A stretch of 64,000 nucleotides of DNA, from contig NZ_CP170198.1 of NCBI RefSeq assembly GCF_042434915.1, forward strand, positions 3,534,001 through 3,598,000, in the 5' to 3' direction. The notes beneath the pieces are model-generated. The model did no database searches, had not been told where the DNA came from, and was given only the letters and a program-made list of their open reading frames with translations. Source of the stretch: Aquimarina sp042434915 (GTDB lineage Bacteria; Bacteroidota; Bacteroidia; Flavobacteriales; Flavobacteriaceae). Both the position numbers and the translations under genes were made by a program. Of this stretch, positions 1 to 6,864 are shown piece by piece; position 1 is the first letter of the stretch, and every line of letters starts with the position of its first letter.

Positions 1-716
1 AAAAATATGAAGAAGTGCAATTATTGAATAAAAATTTGGAACAAGCCTATAAAGAGTTACAAGCTTTTAGCTACAGCGTTTCGCATGATTTGAGAGCACC
101 TCTACGTGGGATCGACGGTTTTGCTCAAATAATTAAAGAAGATTATTTTGAGCAGTTAGATGAGTATGGAAAAAATGCCATTCGCACCATTATTAATTCA
201 ACGAGTAAGATGAACGAATTAATCGATGATATACTTTCTTTTTCGGGCCTTAGCCAAAAACAGGTTAATTTTAATACATTTTCAATGAAAAATGTGGTTA
301 GAGATGTATTAAATTTTATACAACCTGCAATTACGTACCCTCATGCTATTATTAAACTACAAGACGATATTCCCGATGCCTATGGTGATACGGCTATGAC
401 GTTTCAAATATTAAGTAATTTAATAGGAAATGCATTAAAGTATACAACAGATAAAAAAACACCAGAGATATCGATAGGATATGATACTAAAAAATCAGCT
501 TATTTTGTAAAGGATAATGGTATAGGTTTTGACGAGAAACACAAAGAAAGAATTTTTGGAGTTTTTCATCGTTTAGTAGGTAAAGAGTTTGAGGGATCAG
601 GTATTGGTTTGGCTATTGTAAAACGTGCGATAGAAAAACATGATGGTTTTATAGAGGTAAAAAGTATCTTAAATCAAGGAACTACCTTTTACTTCCAACT
701 TAAAAAAGAGCAGTAA
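1..716 (+). CDS. Sensor histidine kinase, C-terminal part (probable bacteriophytochrome), cut by window start
   Basis: Only the kinase half is inside the window. The frame is open to the first base, so the GTG at 15 is probably not the start. Counting from that GTG, a short coiled lead-in is followed by an H-box (SVSHDLRAPLRGIDGF, phospho-acceptor His24), an N-box (SNLIGNALKY, Asn139), a G1 box (DNGIGF, 168-173) and a G2 box (GSGIGLA, 194-200). This is a HisKA plus HATPase_c transmitter. The lead-in and H-box resemble the transmitter of bacterial phytochromes. Two receiver genes and a heme oxygenase, which makes the biliverdin chromophore, follow in the same direction. The kinase call is secure; the phytochrome call is an inference from context because the PAS-GAF-PHY part lies outside. 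Confidence 0.88.
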   Translation, partial: KYEEVQLLNKNLEQAYKELQAFSYSVSHDLRAPLRGIDGFAQIIKEDYFEQLDEYGKNAIRTIINSTSKMNELIDDILSFSGLSQKQVNFNTFSMKNVVRDVLNFIQPAITYPHAIIKLQDDIPDAYGDTAMTFQILSNLIGNALKYTTDKKTPEISIGYDTKKSAYFVKDNGIGFDEKHKERIFGVFHRLVGKEFEGSGIGLAIVKRAIEKHDGFIEVKSILNQGTTFYFQLKKEQ

Positions 717-722
717 TATAAA

Positions 723-1151
723 ATGAATAGTAATTACGTACTTTATGTCGAGGATAATCCTAGCGATGTTGTATTAGTAGAACGAATATTTGAAAAAAAT
801 CTTGAGGAGTATCAACTAAGACATTTTAGAACTGGAGAACACCTATTAGAGTGGTTTGAGTCCATTGAGGTCACTTATAATCTTCCAAAGTTAATTTTAT
901 TGGATAATAAACTCGAGGGTATGAGTGGTGTGGAGGTTTTAAAAGAAATTAAAAATAATAGTAGAACCAAGCATATTCCTACAATCATAATCAGTTCTTC
1001 TGTCGAGGATAAAGATCTTCAGAACGCCTATCAAAATGGGGCAAACAGTTATTTGGAGAAACCCAAAAATTATCTAAATTTAAAAAAAACTATGCAGACC
1101 ATAGTTACATACTGGCTACAGTTTAATAAGATGTATCATGATAAAGAATGA
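723..1151 (+). CDS. Single-domain response regulator, Rcp1-like
   Basis: The 142-residue protein is a lone receiver domain with no output domain. The acidic pair is Glu10/Asp11, the phospho-acceptor is Asp61 (in LILLDNKLEG) and the conserved lysine is Lys113 (LEKPK). It starts six bases after the kinase stop. Stand-alone receivers of this type next to phytochrome kinases (Rcp1 family) take the phosphate from the kinase and act through protein contacts. The long loop before the central strand (VTYNLPKLILL) fits the Rcp group. Its stop overlaps the next gene by 14 bases, which suggests coupled translation. The output partner is unknown. Confidence 0.85.
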   Translation: MNSNYVLYVEDNPSDVVLVERIFEKNLEEYQLRHFRTGEHLLEWFESIEVTYNLPKLILLDNKLEGMSGVEVLKEIKNNSRTKHIPTIIISSSVEDKDLQNAYQNGANSYLEKPKNYLNLKKTMQTIVTYWLQFNKMYHDKE

Positions 1152-1701
1152 AATTAAAATTCTGCTGATTGAAGATAATGATACAGATGTATTTCTTATT
1201 AAAAGGCAGATTGACAAAATAGCCTCTAATACAGTAATCCAGACAGCTATTGATCTTAGTGAAATTGAAGCTAAATTACGTGTTTTTACACCTGATATTA
1301 TTTTGTGTGATTACAACCTTCCTAGATGTACCGGAATGGAAGTGTTAGAATTAATTCGAAATAGTTCGCCAGCAACTACCTTTATTTTTGTAACAGGCTC
1401 AATTAATAACGAAGAATTAGCAGCTAATACAATACTCAATGGCGCCTCAGGATATATTTTGAAGAAGGATATGGCAAATTTACACAGTAAGTTGCTCCCG
1501 TATTTTCAAGCTGTAGATAAAAATAGTGCGGTACGTAACTCTGCAAAAAGACGTATTGACGAGAGTAAAGAAGCTGTTGCGATTATCGAAGAATTTCTTA
1601 AAAATTCTTTTGAAGAGAATCAAATTCACAAAGAAAGTATTAGTAAAATTAAAGAAGACCTATTTAAATTGAAAACAAAATATGATGCTGAAGATTCTTA
1701 A
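1138..1701 (+). CDS. Response regulator with C-terminal helical tail
   Basis: The receiver domain covers about residues 5-125: Glu12/Asp13 acidic pair, Asp58 phospho-acceptor (IILCDYNLP), Thr86 and Lys109/110. After it comes about 60 residues rich in Lys and Glu (EFLKNSFEENQIHKES) likely to form a helix or coiled coil. There is no DNA-binding domain. The gene overlaps the previous receiver by 14 bases and the heme oxygenase by 20, so the four genes look like one transcript. It may be a second phospho-acceptor, or a phosphate sink or relay for the upstream kinase; which one is not visible. Confidence 0.82.
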   Translation: MIKNEIKILLIEDNDTDVFLIKRQIDKIASNTVIQTAIDLSEIEAKLRVFTPDIILCDYNLPRCTGMEVLELIRNSSPATTFIFVTGSINNEELAANTILNGASGYILKKDMANLHSKLLPYFQAVDKNSAVRNSAKRRIDESKEAVAIIEEFLKNSFEENQIHKESISKIKEDLFKLKTKYDAEDS

Positions 1702-2266
1702 AGAGAAAACCGCTGCGTTACATCAAGAAGTTGAGCGGTTAAATGATGCTGGATTGATTATGAATCATACGATTAATGTGACAGCTTATAAAAATTTATT
1801 ACTAGAAAATCTATGTGCGTACTTGACAATAGAAAAGTATATTAGCGATCATACGACACTATTGCCTTCTGATATGCAAAGTTTTGTATCCATGAAAAAA
1901 TCTGAAGCCCTAAGAAAAGATTTAGCACAAATTAGAACCGAGAGCGAAGTTAATGTATTAACATTAACAGAGATTCCTTCTCAAATGCAACTTATAGGAA
2001 TGTTATATGTTATCGAAGGTTCTATGTTAGGAGGAATGATGATTAGTAAACAGTTACCTCATTGTAATGCTCTAAGTACAATTAACGAGCATCATTTTTT
2101 TGGAGGAGACAATAAAGCACATGTTGCCAGATGGAAATCTTTTTGTGCAATCATAGAAGCAAATAAGTTTACAGATAAAGCTATTAATGAAGCAGTAAAA
2201 GGCGCACACACTGCATTTAATATTTTTAAGCAAGCGTATTATAAAGCACCTGTTAAAGTAGCTTAG
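1682..2266 (+). CDS. bphO: Biliverdin-producing heme oxygenase (BphO type)
   Basis: The 194-residue protein has the bacterial heme oxygenase layout. His14 (TAALHQEVE) is the expected proximal heme ligand. The distal glycine helix is at about 112-120 (EGSMLGGMM). The enzyme opens heme to biliverdin, CO and iron. Its place at the end of the kinase/receiver operon, overlapping the preceding gene, argues that its product loads the phytochrome. An iron-scavenging role is less likely because no heme uptake gene is nearby. The start overlaps the receiver stop; the second Met is an equally possible start. Confidence 0.88.
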   Translation: MMLKILKEKTAALHQEVERLNDAGLIMNHTINVTAYKNLLLENLCAYLTIEKYISDHTTLLPSDMQSFVSMKKSEALRKDLAQIRTESEVNVLTLTEIPSQMQLIGMLYVIEGSMLGGMMISKQLPHCNALSTINEHHFFGGDNKAHVARWKSFCAIIEANKFTDKAINEAVKGAHTAFNIFKQAYYKAPVKVA

Positions 2267-2287
2267 ATGTTTAGTAAGAGTATATTT

Positions 2288-2320
2288 AAACACGCATTAA
2301 AGACAAAATGCGTGTTTTTA
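2288..2320. terminator. Rho-independent terminator after the heme oxygenase gene
   Basis: A perfect 10-base stem (AAACACGCAT at 2288-2297 with ATGCGTGTTT at 2308-2317) runs into a T tract. It lies between the plus-strand heme oxygenase and the minus-strand TPM gene that ends at 2352, so it may serve both directions. Confidence 0.8.
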
Positions 2321-2351
2321 TAAGTTTTAGATTGAAATTTATTGGGAGTAT

Positions 2352-3161
2352 TTACCAGCTACCACCGGCACCACCTCCACCAAATCCGCCACCGCCGAAG
2401 CCACCACCAAAACCACCACCAGAGCTTCCGCCAAAACCTCCGCTACCGCTGCCAAATCCCCCACGACCAAGACTGCTTAAAATAATAGCGTCCAAAATAC
2501 TTCCGGTTGCAGAACGATGGCCACTGTTACCACCTCCTTTTCCTCCTTTGTTACTTTTGGCTATAGCTCTTATGATCATTAAGAAAACAAAGAACAAAAT
2601 TACAACTTGAGCAATTGGAAAATCTGGCGAACCCTTTCTTTTGTTACTCCCTTTAAAAGTGCCATCCAGTACTTGAAAGATAGCTGTAGTTCCTAGATCT
2701 AAACCAGTATAAAAGTTACCGTTTTTAAATTGAGGCGTAATAATTTGATCTATAATTGTTTTAGTAGTAAAATCGGTCAACTTTTCTTCGACACCATATC
2801 CCGTAGTAATCCATATCTTACGTTCATTCTTTGCAACTAGAATAAGTACACCGTTGTCTTCTTTTTCTTGCCCTATTCCCCAGGCATGCGCCCATTCGGC
2901 AGCATACAAACCTATGTTCTCTCCTTCAAGGCTAAGGATCGTGGCAACAACAAGTTGCGTAGACGTAGTGTCGGCATAACGCACAAGCTTTTGTTCGAGT
3001 TGTGAGGCCTCGTTCGCAGTAAGTAGTTGGGCCTCGTCATAAACTGCAGTTTGTGTTTTTGGAATGGGAGGTATATCTCGTTGAGCATATGCGCAACTCC
3101 CAATGAGGAATCCCAAAAGGCTAAAAAGTAAAAGTTGTAAAGTAGTTACAGTTTGTTGCAT
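2352..3161 (-). CDS. TPM-domain membrane protein with glycine-rich tail (YgcG-like)
   Basis: The 269-residue protein has an N-terminal signal or anchor helix (about 8-26), a TPM domain (about 35-160; the family's NGVLILVA stretch is visible) and a second membrane helix (about 185-202). It ends in roughly 60 residues made almost only of Gly, Ser, Phe and Ala. TPM proteins with such tails are widespread beside LemA. Thylakoid and some bacterial members are tied to membrane protein turnover or repair, but this subgroup has no settled reaction. The start follows the preceding TPM gene with no gap. The low-complexity tail is genuine coding, because the frame closes with a normal TAA. Confidence 0.85.
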   Translation of the reverse strand: MQQTVTTLQLLLFSLLGFLIGSCAYAQRDIPPIPKTQTAVYDEAQLLTANEASQLEQKLVRYADTTSTQLVVATILSLEGENIGLYAAEWAHAWGIGQEKEDNGVLILVAKNERKIWITTGYGVEEKLTDFTTKTIIDQIITPQFKNGNFYTGLDLGTTAIFQVLDGTFKGSNKRKGSPDFPIAQVVILFFVFLMIIRAIAKSNKGGKGGGNSGHRSATGSILDAIILSSLGRGGFGSGSGGFGGSSGGGFGGGFGGGGFGGGGAGGSW

Positions 3162-3599
3162 TTATCCTATAGAAATTTCATTAGAGAGCTCGTTGGTATC
3201 GTTTTGATCCCAAGGAAAATGCTCTTGTAGTTGTTTACCTGCTAATAGGATACCGTCAATTAAACCTTGAGTAAAATCTTCCTTCTTAAAATGCAATAAA
3301 ATAACATCCCTAGTCGCCTCCCAAAAATCCGAGGGAACGACGTCATTAATACCTTGATCGCCATAAATAACAAAGTTTCTATCTGCAATTGCTACATAGA
3401 TTAGCACACCATTATGGAGTTCAGTTAAATCCATTTTAAGAAGATGAAAAACTTCTTTGGCTCGCTCAATAGGATCAAGCTTGGTCGATTCTTCGAGATG
3501 TACTCTTATTTCACCAGAGGTGGTTTTTTCTGCTATTCGTATAGCTTCGACAATACGCTTTTCTTGATCAGCAGTTAAAAATCGTTCTGTTTTTGACAT
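3162..3599 (-). CDS. TPM-domain protein without membrane anchor
   Basis: The 145-residue protein is a TPM domain with no signal peptide and no membrane segment; the family stretch HNGVLIYVAIADRNF is present. I start it at the ATG at 3599, four bases after the lemA stop; a TTG six codons upstream would overlap lemA and is less likely. It is probably the cytoplasmic partner of the membrane TPM protein encoded next. The LemA - TPM - TPM order recurs in Bacteroidetes. The function is unknown beyond the family link to membrane maintenance. Confidence 0.85.
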   Translation of the reverse strand: MSKTERFLTADQEKRIVEAIRIAEKTTSGEIRVHLEESTKLDPIERAKEVFHLLKMDLTELHNGVLIYVAIADRNFVIYGDQGINDVVPSDFWEATRDVILLHFKKEDFTQGLIDGILLAGKQLQEHFPWDQNDTNELSNEISIG

Positions 3600-3603
3600 T
3601 TCT

Positions 3604-4206
3604 TTATTTAAAATCAAAATCTACATCAGGAGCGTTTTCCGAACCAGCATCTGCTTCAAAACGTGCCATTTCATCAAAACTTCCAAATATGCTCAAAATG
3701 ATATTATTAGGAAAAATTTTGATGTATTTATTAAATTCACCTACTTGTTGATTGTAACGATTACGTTCTACATTTATACGATTCTCTGTTCCTTCTAATT
3801 GTGTTTGCAAATTCATAAAATTTTGATTTGCCTTAAGGTCAGGATAACGTTCTACAGAAACTAATAATCGCGAGAGAGCAGAAGATAAACCACTCTGTGC
3901 TTGTTGAAATTGTTGCAATTGGTCTGGAGTAATATTGGTTGGATCAATAGTAACCGATGTAGCTTTTGCTCTCGCTTGTATAACTTCGGTTAAAGTGGTT
4001 CGTTCAAAATCGGCAGCTCCTTGTACTGTCTTTACTAGGTTTCCAATCAAATCATTCCTCCTTTGGTAAGCACTCTCAACATTTGACCAAGCTGTTTTGG
4101 CATCCTCTTTTAACGTAACAGCTTTGTTATAGCGTCCAGCGAATAAAAAATACAAAACCATCGCGATACCAGCAATGACTAATATAGGAACTAAAATTTT
4201 TTTCAT
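3604..4206 (-). CDS. lemA: LemA family protein
   Basis: The 200-residue protein has one N-terminal membrane helix (about 4-24). A long alpha-helical LemA domain follows, with the family segments AWSNVESAYQRRNDLIGNLV and ARAKATSV. LemA proteins are membrane-anchored helical bundles of unknown reaction. Here the gene lies directly before two TPM genes (gap of four bases to the first), which suggests that the three act together at the membrane. Confidence 0.92.
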   Translation of the reverse strand: MKKILVPILVIAGIAMVLYFLFAGRYNKAVTLKEDAKTAWSNVESAYQRRNDLIGNLVKTVQGAADFERTTLTEVIQARAKATSVTIDPTNITPDQLQQFQQAQSGLSSALSRLLVSVERYPDLKANQNFMNLQTQLEGTENRINVERNRYNQQVGEFNKYIKIFPNNIILSIFGSFDEMARFEADAGSENAPDVDFDFK

Positions 4207-4237
4207 AAATTTTGAATTAAAATGATTGGGTGAATTA

Positions 4238-4567
4238 TTATAAACTTTCTTTTATTTTAAGTAATTGTGCTTTGATCGACTCTAATTTACGAATTATATC
4301 AAAGCTCTCTAATGCTTCTAGCTTTTGTTCTTTTAAATGAACCTTTGCGCCATCTAGAGTAAATCCTCGTTCTTTTACTAGGTGGTAGATCAATTCTAGA
4401 TTCTTAATGTCATCGGGAGTAAATTTACGATTTCCCTTTGCATTTTTTTTGGGTTTGAGAATGTCAAATTCTTTTTCCCAGAATCTGATTAATGAAGTGT
4501 TAACGGCGAATGCCTCTGCTACTTCACCAATACCATAGTACATTTTTTTTGGTAGTTCGACAAACAT
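4238..4567 (-). CDS. MerR-type transcriptional regulator, short
   Basis: The 109-residue protein has a winged-helix MerR DNA-binding domain at about 8-78 (YYGIGEVAEAFAVNTSLIRF, then WEKEFDILKPKKNAKGNRKF). A short helical tail follows and there is no effector-binding domain or metal-binding cysteine. It starts two bases after the CapA-like gene stops, so it is co-transcribed with it. Small MerR proteins of this kind sit beside M23 peptidase genes in many flavobacteria. Targets are unknown. Confidence 0.88.
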   Translation of the reverse strand: MFVELPKKMYYGIGEVAEAFAVNTSLIRFWEKEFDILKPKKNAKGNRKFTPDDIKNLELIYHLVKERGFTLDGAKVHLKEQKLEALESFDIIRKLESIKAQLLKIKESL

Positions 4568-4569
4568 AC

Positions 4570-5685
4570 TTACTTGTTTTCTTGAATAAAGCTCCCGTCT
4601 TCGTTAAAAATTAGCTTACTTTCAGGAAAATCTTCTTGGGTTAATTTACGAATTTCTTTTAATGCATCTTGCTTTTTATCAATAAAAGGATAGATTTCAT
4701 CAATTTGCTTGGCAGAGTGCAGTTTACCTTTAATAAAATTGCCTTCTGTGTCAATTTGTATTGCTGCGATTGGTGCATATCCTTTAATTCCCCTAAGATT
4801 AAATCTTGAATATGTGCAAAAGTTACCTAGGCTATATGCAATAAATTTATTGTTGTAAACTTCAAAAGCACGCGCTACATGAGGACCATGACCTAAAATT
4901 ACATCGGCACCACTATCAATCATTGTATGAGCAAATGTATATACGTTACCTCTGTCTTCTCCATAAAACCGTTCGGTTTTTCTGGTTACGTGTGTGTGAT
5001 CTGCACCTTCGGCACCGCCGTGAAAGGAAACGATCACAATATCCACTTTGCGAGCAAGCTCTTCTACAATTGCTTTTGCCTTGGATATGTTTTGTATTTT
5101 TAAACAATCTTTATTAGGTGCAAATGCACAAAATCCATAAGTAATTCCATTTTTTTCGAAAATTACAGAAGGTTGTGCAAAGATTCCTGCATAGGCAATC
5201 ATGTGTTTCTTTAGTGTTTTTGCAGTATTTTCGATGCCAATAGCTCCAAAATCACCAATATGATTATTTGCAATACTCATAACATCAAAGCCAGCTGCTT
5301 CTAGAAATTCTCCATATTTTTCTGGTGATCTAAAAGAATAGCATTTTGATGGGTCAGAACAATGCTTTGCGTTTTCTCCTTCGTCGGTTAATGTACCCTC
5401 GAGGTTTCCGAACAGAATATCCGCTTGTTGCAATATAGTTTGTACGTTATCAAAAGGTCCCTCGTTTTTTGGTGGTAAGTAGCTTGCATTCGGGAAATTT
5501 GTACCCATCATGATATCACCAACAGCCATTAATGTTATAAAGTCAGGAGTAGTTAATTCTTGCTGTGCAATAATAGCCTGCTCGACAAGATTCGACATTG
5601 AGTCTAAAACTTTTTGAGGGAATTTTTGGGCGTTACTCGTGATGGTAAAGCTAATAAAAAATGCAAGGAGCAGGGCTTTGCGCAT
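4570..5685 (-). CDS. CapA family (PGA_cap) metallophosphoesterase-like protein
   Basis: The 371-residue protein has a signal peptide (about 1-19). The PGA_cap fold follows, with the metal-site motifs in order: VGDIMMG, NLEGTLTD, NNHIGDFG, SFHGGAEG and GHGPHV. CapA proteins take part in poly-gamma-glutamate synthesis in Bacillus, but no capB/capC genes are present here. The role in this organism is therefore open; an envelope-associated hydrolase is plausible. The gene lies three bases downstream of the M23 peptidase gene. Confidence 0.87.
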   Translation of the reverse strand: MRKALLLAFFISFTITSNAQKFPQKVLDSMSNLVEQAIIAQQELTTPDFITLMAVGDIMMGTNFPNASYLPPKNEGPFDNVQTILQQADILFGNLEGTLTDEGENAKHCSDPSKCYSFRSPEKYGEFLEAAGFDVMSIANNHIGDFGAIGIENTAKTLKKHMIAYAGIFAQPSVIFEKNGITYGFCAFAPNKDCLKIQNISKAKAIVEELARKVDIVIVSFHGGAEGADHTHVTRKTERFYGEDRGNVYTFAHTMIDSGADVILGHGPHVARAFEVYNNKFIAYSLGNFCTYSRFNLRGIKGYAPIAAIQIDTEGNFIKGKLHSAKQIDEIYPFIDKKQDALKEIRKLTQEDFPESKLIFNEDGSFIQENK

Positions 5686-5688
5686 AGT

Positions 5689-6666
5689 CTAATCTAAAGT
5701 TTCATTGATAAGAGAGGAAGCCTTGAGCATTTCATTAAATTCTTCAGAGGTTAAACTTCCGTAATAAAAATTTCTAGGATTAATACGTTCTCCGTCCTTA
5801 AAAATCTCATAATGTAAATGAGGAGCTACAGATCTACCTGTACTACCTACATATCCTATAATATCTCCACGTTTTACTTTTTGTCCTCTTTTAACGTTGT
5901 ATTTGCTCAAATGAGCGTATAAACTTACGTAATTAAAACCATGATCAATACGTATATGTTTTCCATAGCCTGTAGAGTTGGCATCGGCTCTTTTTACGAT
6001 ACCATTACCCGAAGCATAAATTGGTGTTCCTGTAGGGGCAGAAAAATCCATTCCATGATGAAATTTTCTAGCCTTGGTAAAAGGATCATTACGCCATCCA
6101 TACCCAGAAGCCATACGTTTAAGGTCAGAATTTTGGATAGGTTGAATGGCAGGTATGGTTGCTAACAATTCCTCCTTCTGTTCGGCAAGGTTAGCTATTT
6201 CATCAAGTGACTTAGATTGCACCACAATTTGTTTGGTCAATTTATCTAAGCGCTTGTTGCTTTCGATAATCATTTCAGAATTATCAAAACCTTCTAGATT
6301 TCTATATCGATTTATACCACCAAATCCTGCATTACGCAGTTCTTGTGGTATGGGTTGTGCTCCAAAATATAACCGATAAATATTATCATCTCTTTCTGCA
6401 ATCTCTCTCAAAATATTCTCGTCGCGTTTCAAACGATTGTTTAGAATATCAAACTGCAGCTCCATATTTTCTAATTCTCTTCTATATGCTTTTTCTTTGG
6501 GTGTTTCTAGTTGAGGAATGTTGAGATAAATCACTAATAAGATAAAGCCTGCTAAAAAAGTACCCAACACACCAATCAGTGCTAAGCCAAGTTTGCGGCC
6601 TTTTTTTTGCTCAATTTTACGATACGAAAGCGTATCGCTATCATAGTAATATTTAACCTTTGACAT
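5689..6666 (-). CDS. M23 (LytM-type) peptidase, membrane-anchored
   Basis: The 325-residue protein has a short cytoplasmic head rich in Tyr and Lys, one membrane helix (about 26-49) and a long coiled coil (about 55-170). The LytM domain at about 185-300 shows the zinc and catalytic motifs HHGMDFSAP and HLHYEIF. The domain cuts peptidoglycan cross-bridges, or acts as an amidase activator when inactive; here the metal ligands look intact. It is the first gene of the six-gene minus-strand run and is divergent from alaS. A candidate minus-strand -7 element is at 6735-6742. Confidence 0.92.
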   Translation of the reverse strand: MSKVKYYYDSDTLSYRKIEQKKGRKLGLALIGVLGTFLAGFILLVIYLNIPQLETPKEKAYRRELENMELQFDILNNRLKRDENILREIAERDDNIYRLYFGAQPIPQELRNAGFGGINRYRNLEGFDNSEMIIESNKRLDKLTKQIVVQSKSLDEIANLAEQKEELLATIPAIQPIQNSDLKRMASGYGWRNDPFTKARKFHHGMDFSAPTGTPIYASGNGIVKRADANSTGYGKHIRIDHGFNYVSLYAHLSKYNVKRGQKVKRGDIIGYVGSTGRSVAPHLHYEIFKDGERINPRNFYYGSLTSEEFNEMLKASSLINETLD

Positions 6667-6688
6667 AATTTAAAATATGCTATTTTTG
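6659..6688 (+). promoter_or_regulatory. Probable alaS promoter
   Basis: TTG at 6660-6662 is followed after 18 bases by TATTTTTG at 6681-6688, matching the Bacteroidetes -33/-7 pattern. It implies a leader of about 170 bases before alaS; I see no riboswitch or T-box in that leader. Confidence 0.55.
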
Positions 6689-6734
6689 CAGGGTACCAGC
6701 CAAAAATGGCTTTATTGAACCCAGTTGAACGGAA

Positions 6735-6742
6735 CAAATATA
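6735..6742 (-). promoter_or_regulatory. Possible -7 element for the M23 peptidase operon
   Basis: The minus strand reads TATATTTG here, a perfect TAnnTTTG, about 70 bases before the peptidase start. No well-placed TTG was found (the nearest is 23 bases away), so this is a half-match. Confidence 0.4.
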
Positions 6743-6864
6743 AGAAATTGTTGTAAAGTCTAACACAATCTAGCAATAATGCTACTGTAATACCACGTTA
6801 AAATGGTGTGAATTAGCAGGTAGACAAACATAGGTGTATAGCCAAAAATATAGTACAAAAGCGC

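Noticed and set aside
2308..2610. Plus-strand frame of 100 codons rich in Pro
   Set aside because: It is the complement of the Gly-rich tail of the minus-strand TPM gene.
6689..6864. alaS leader examined for a T-box or riboswitch
   Set aside because: I see no T-box motif, specifier loop or terminator/antiterminator pair.
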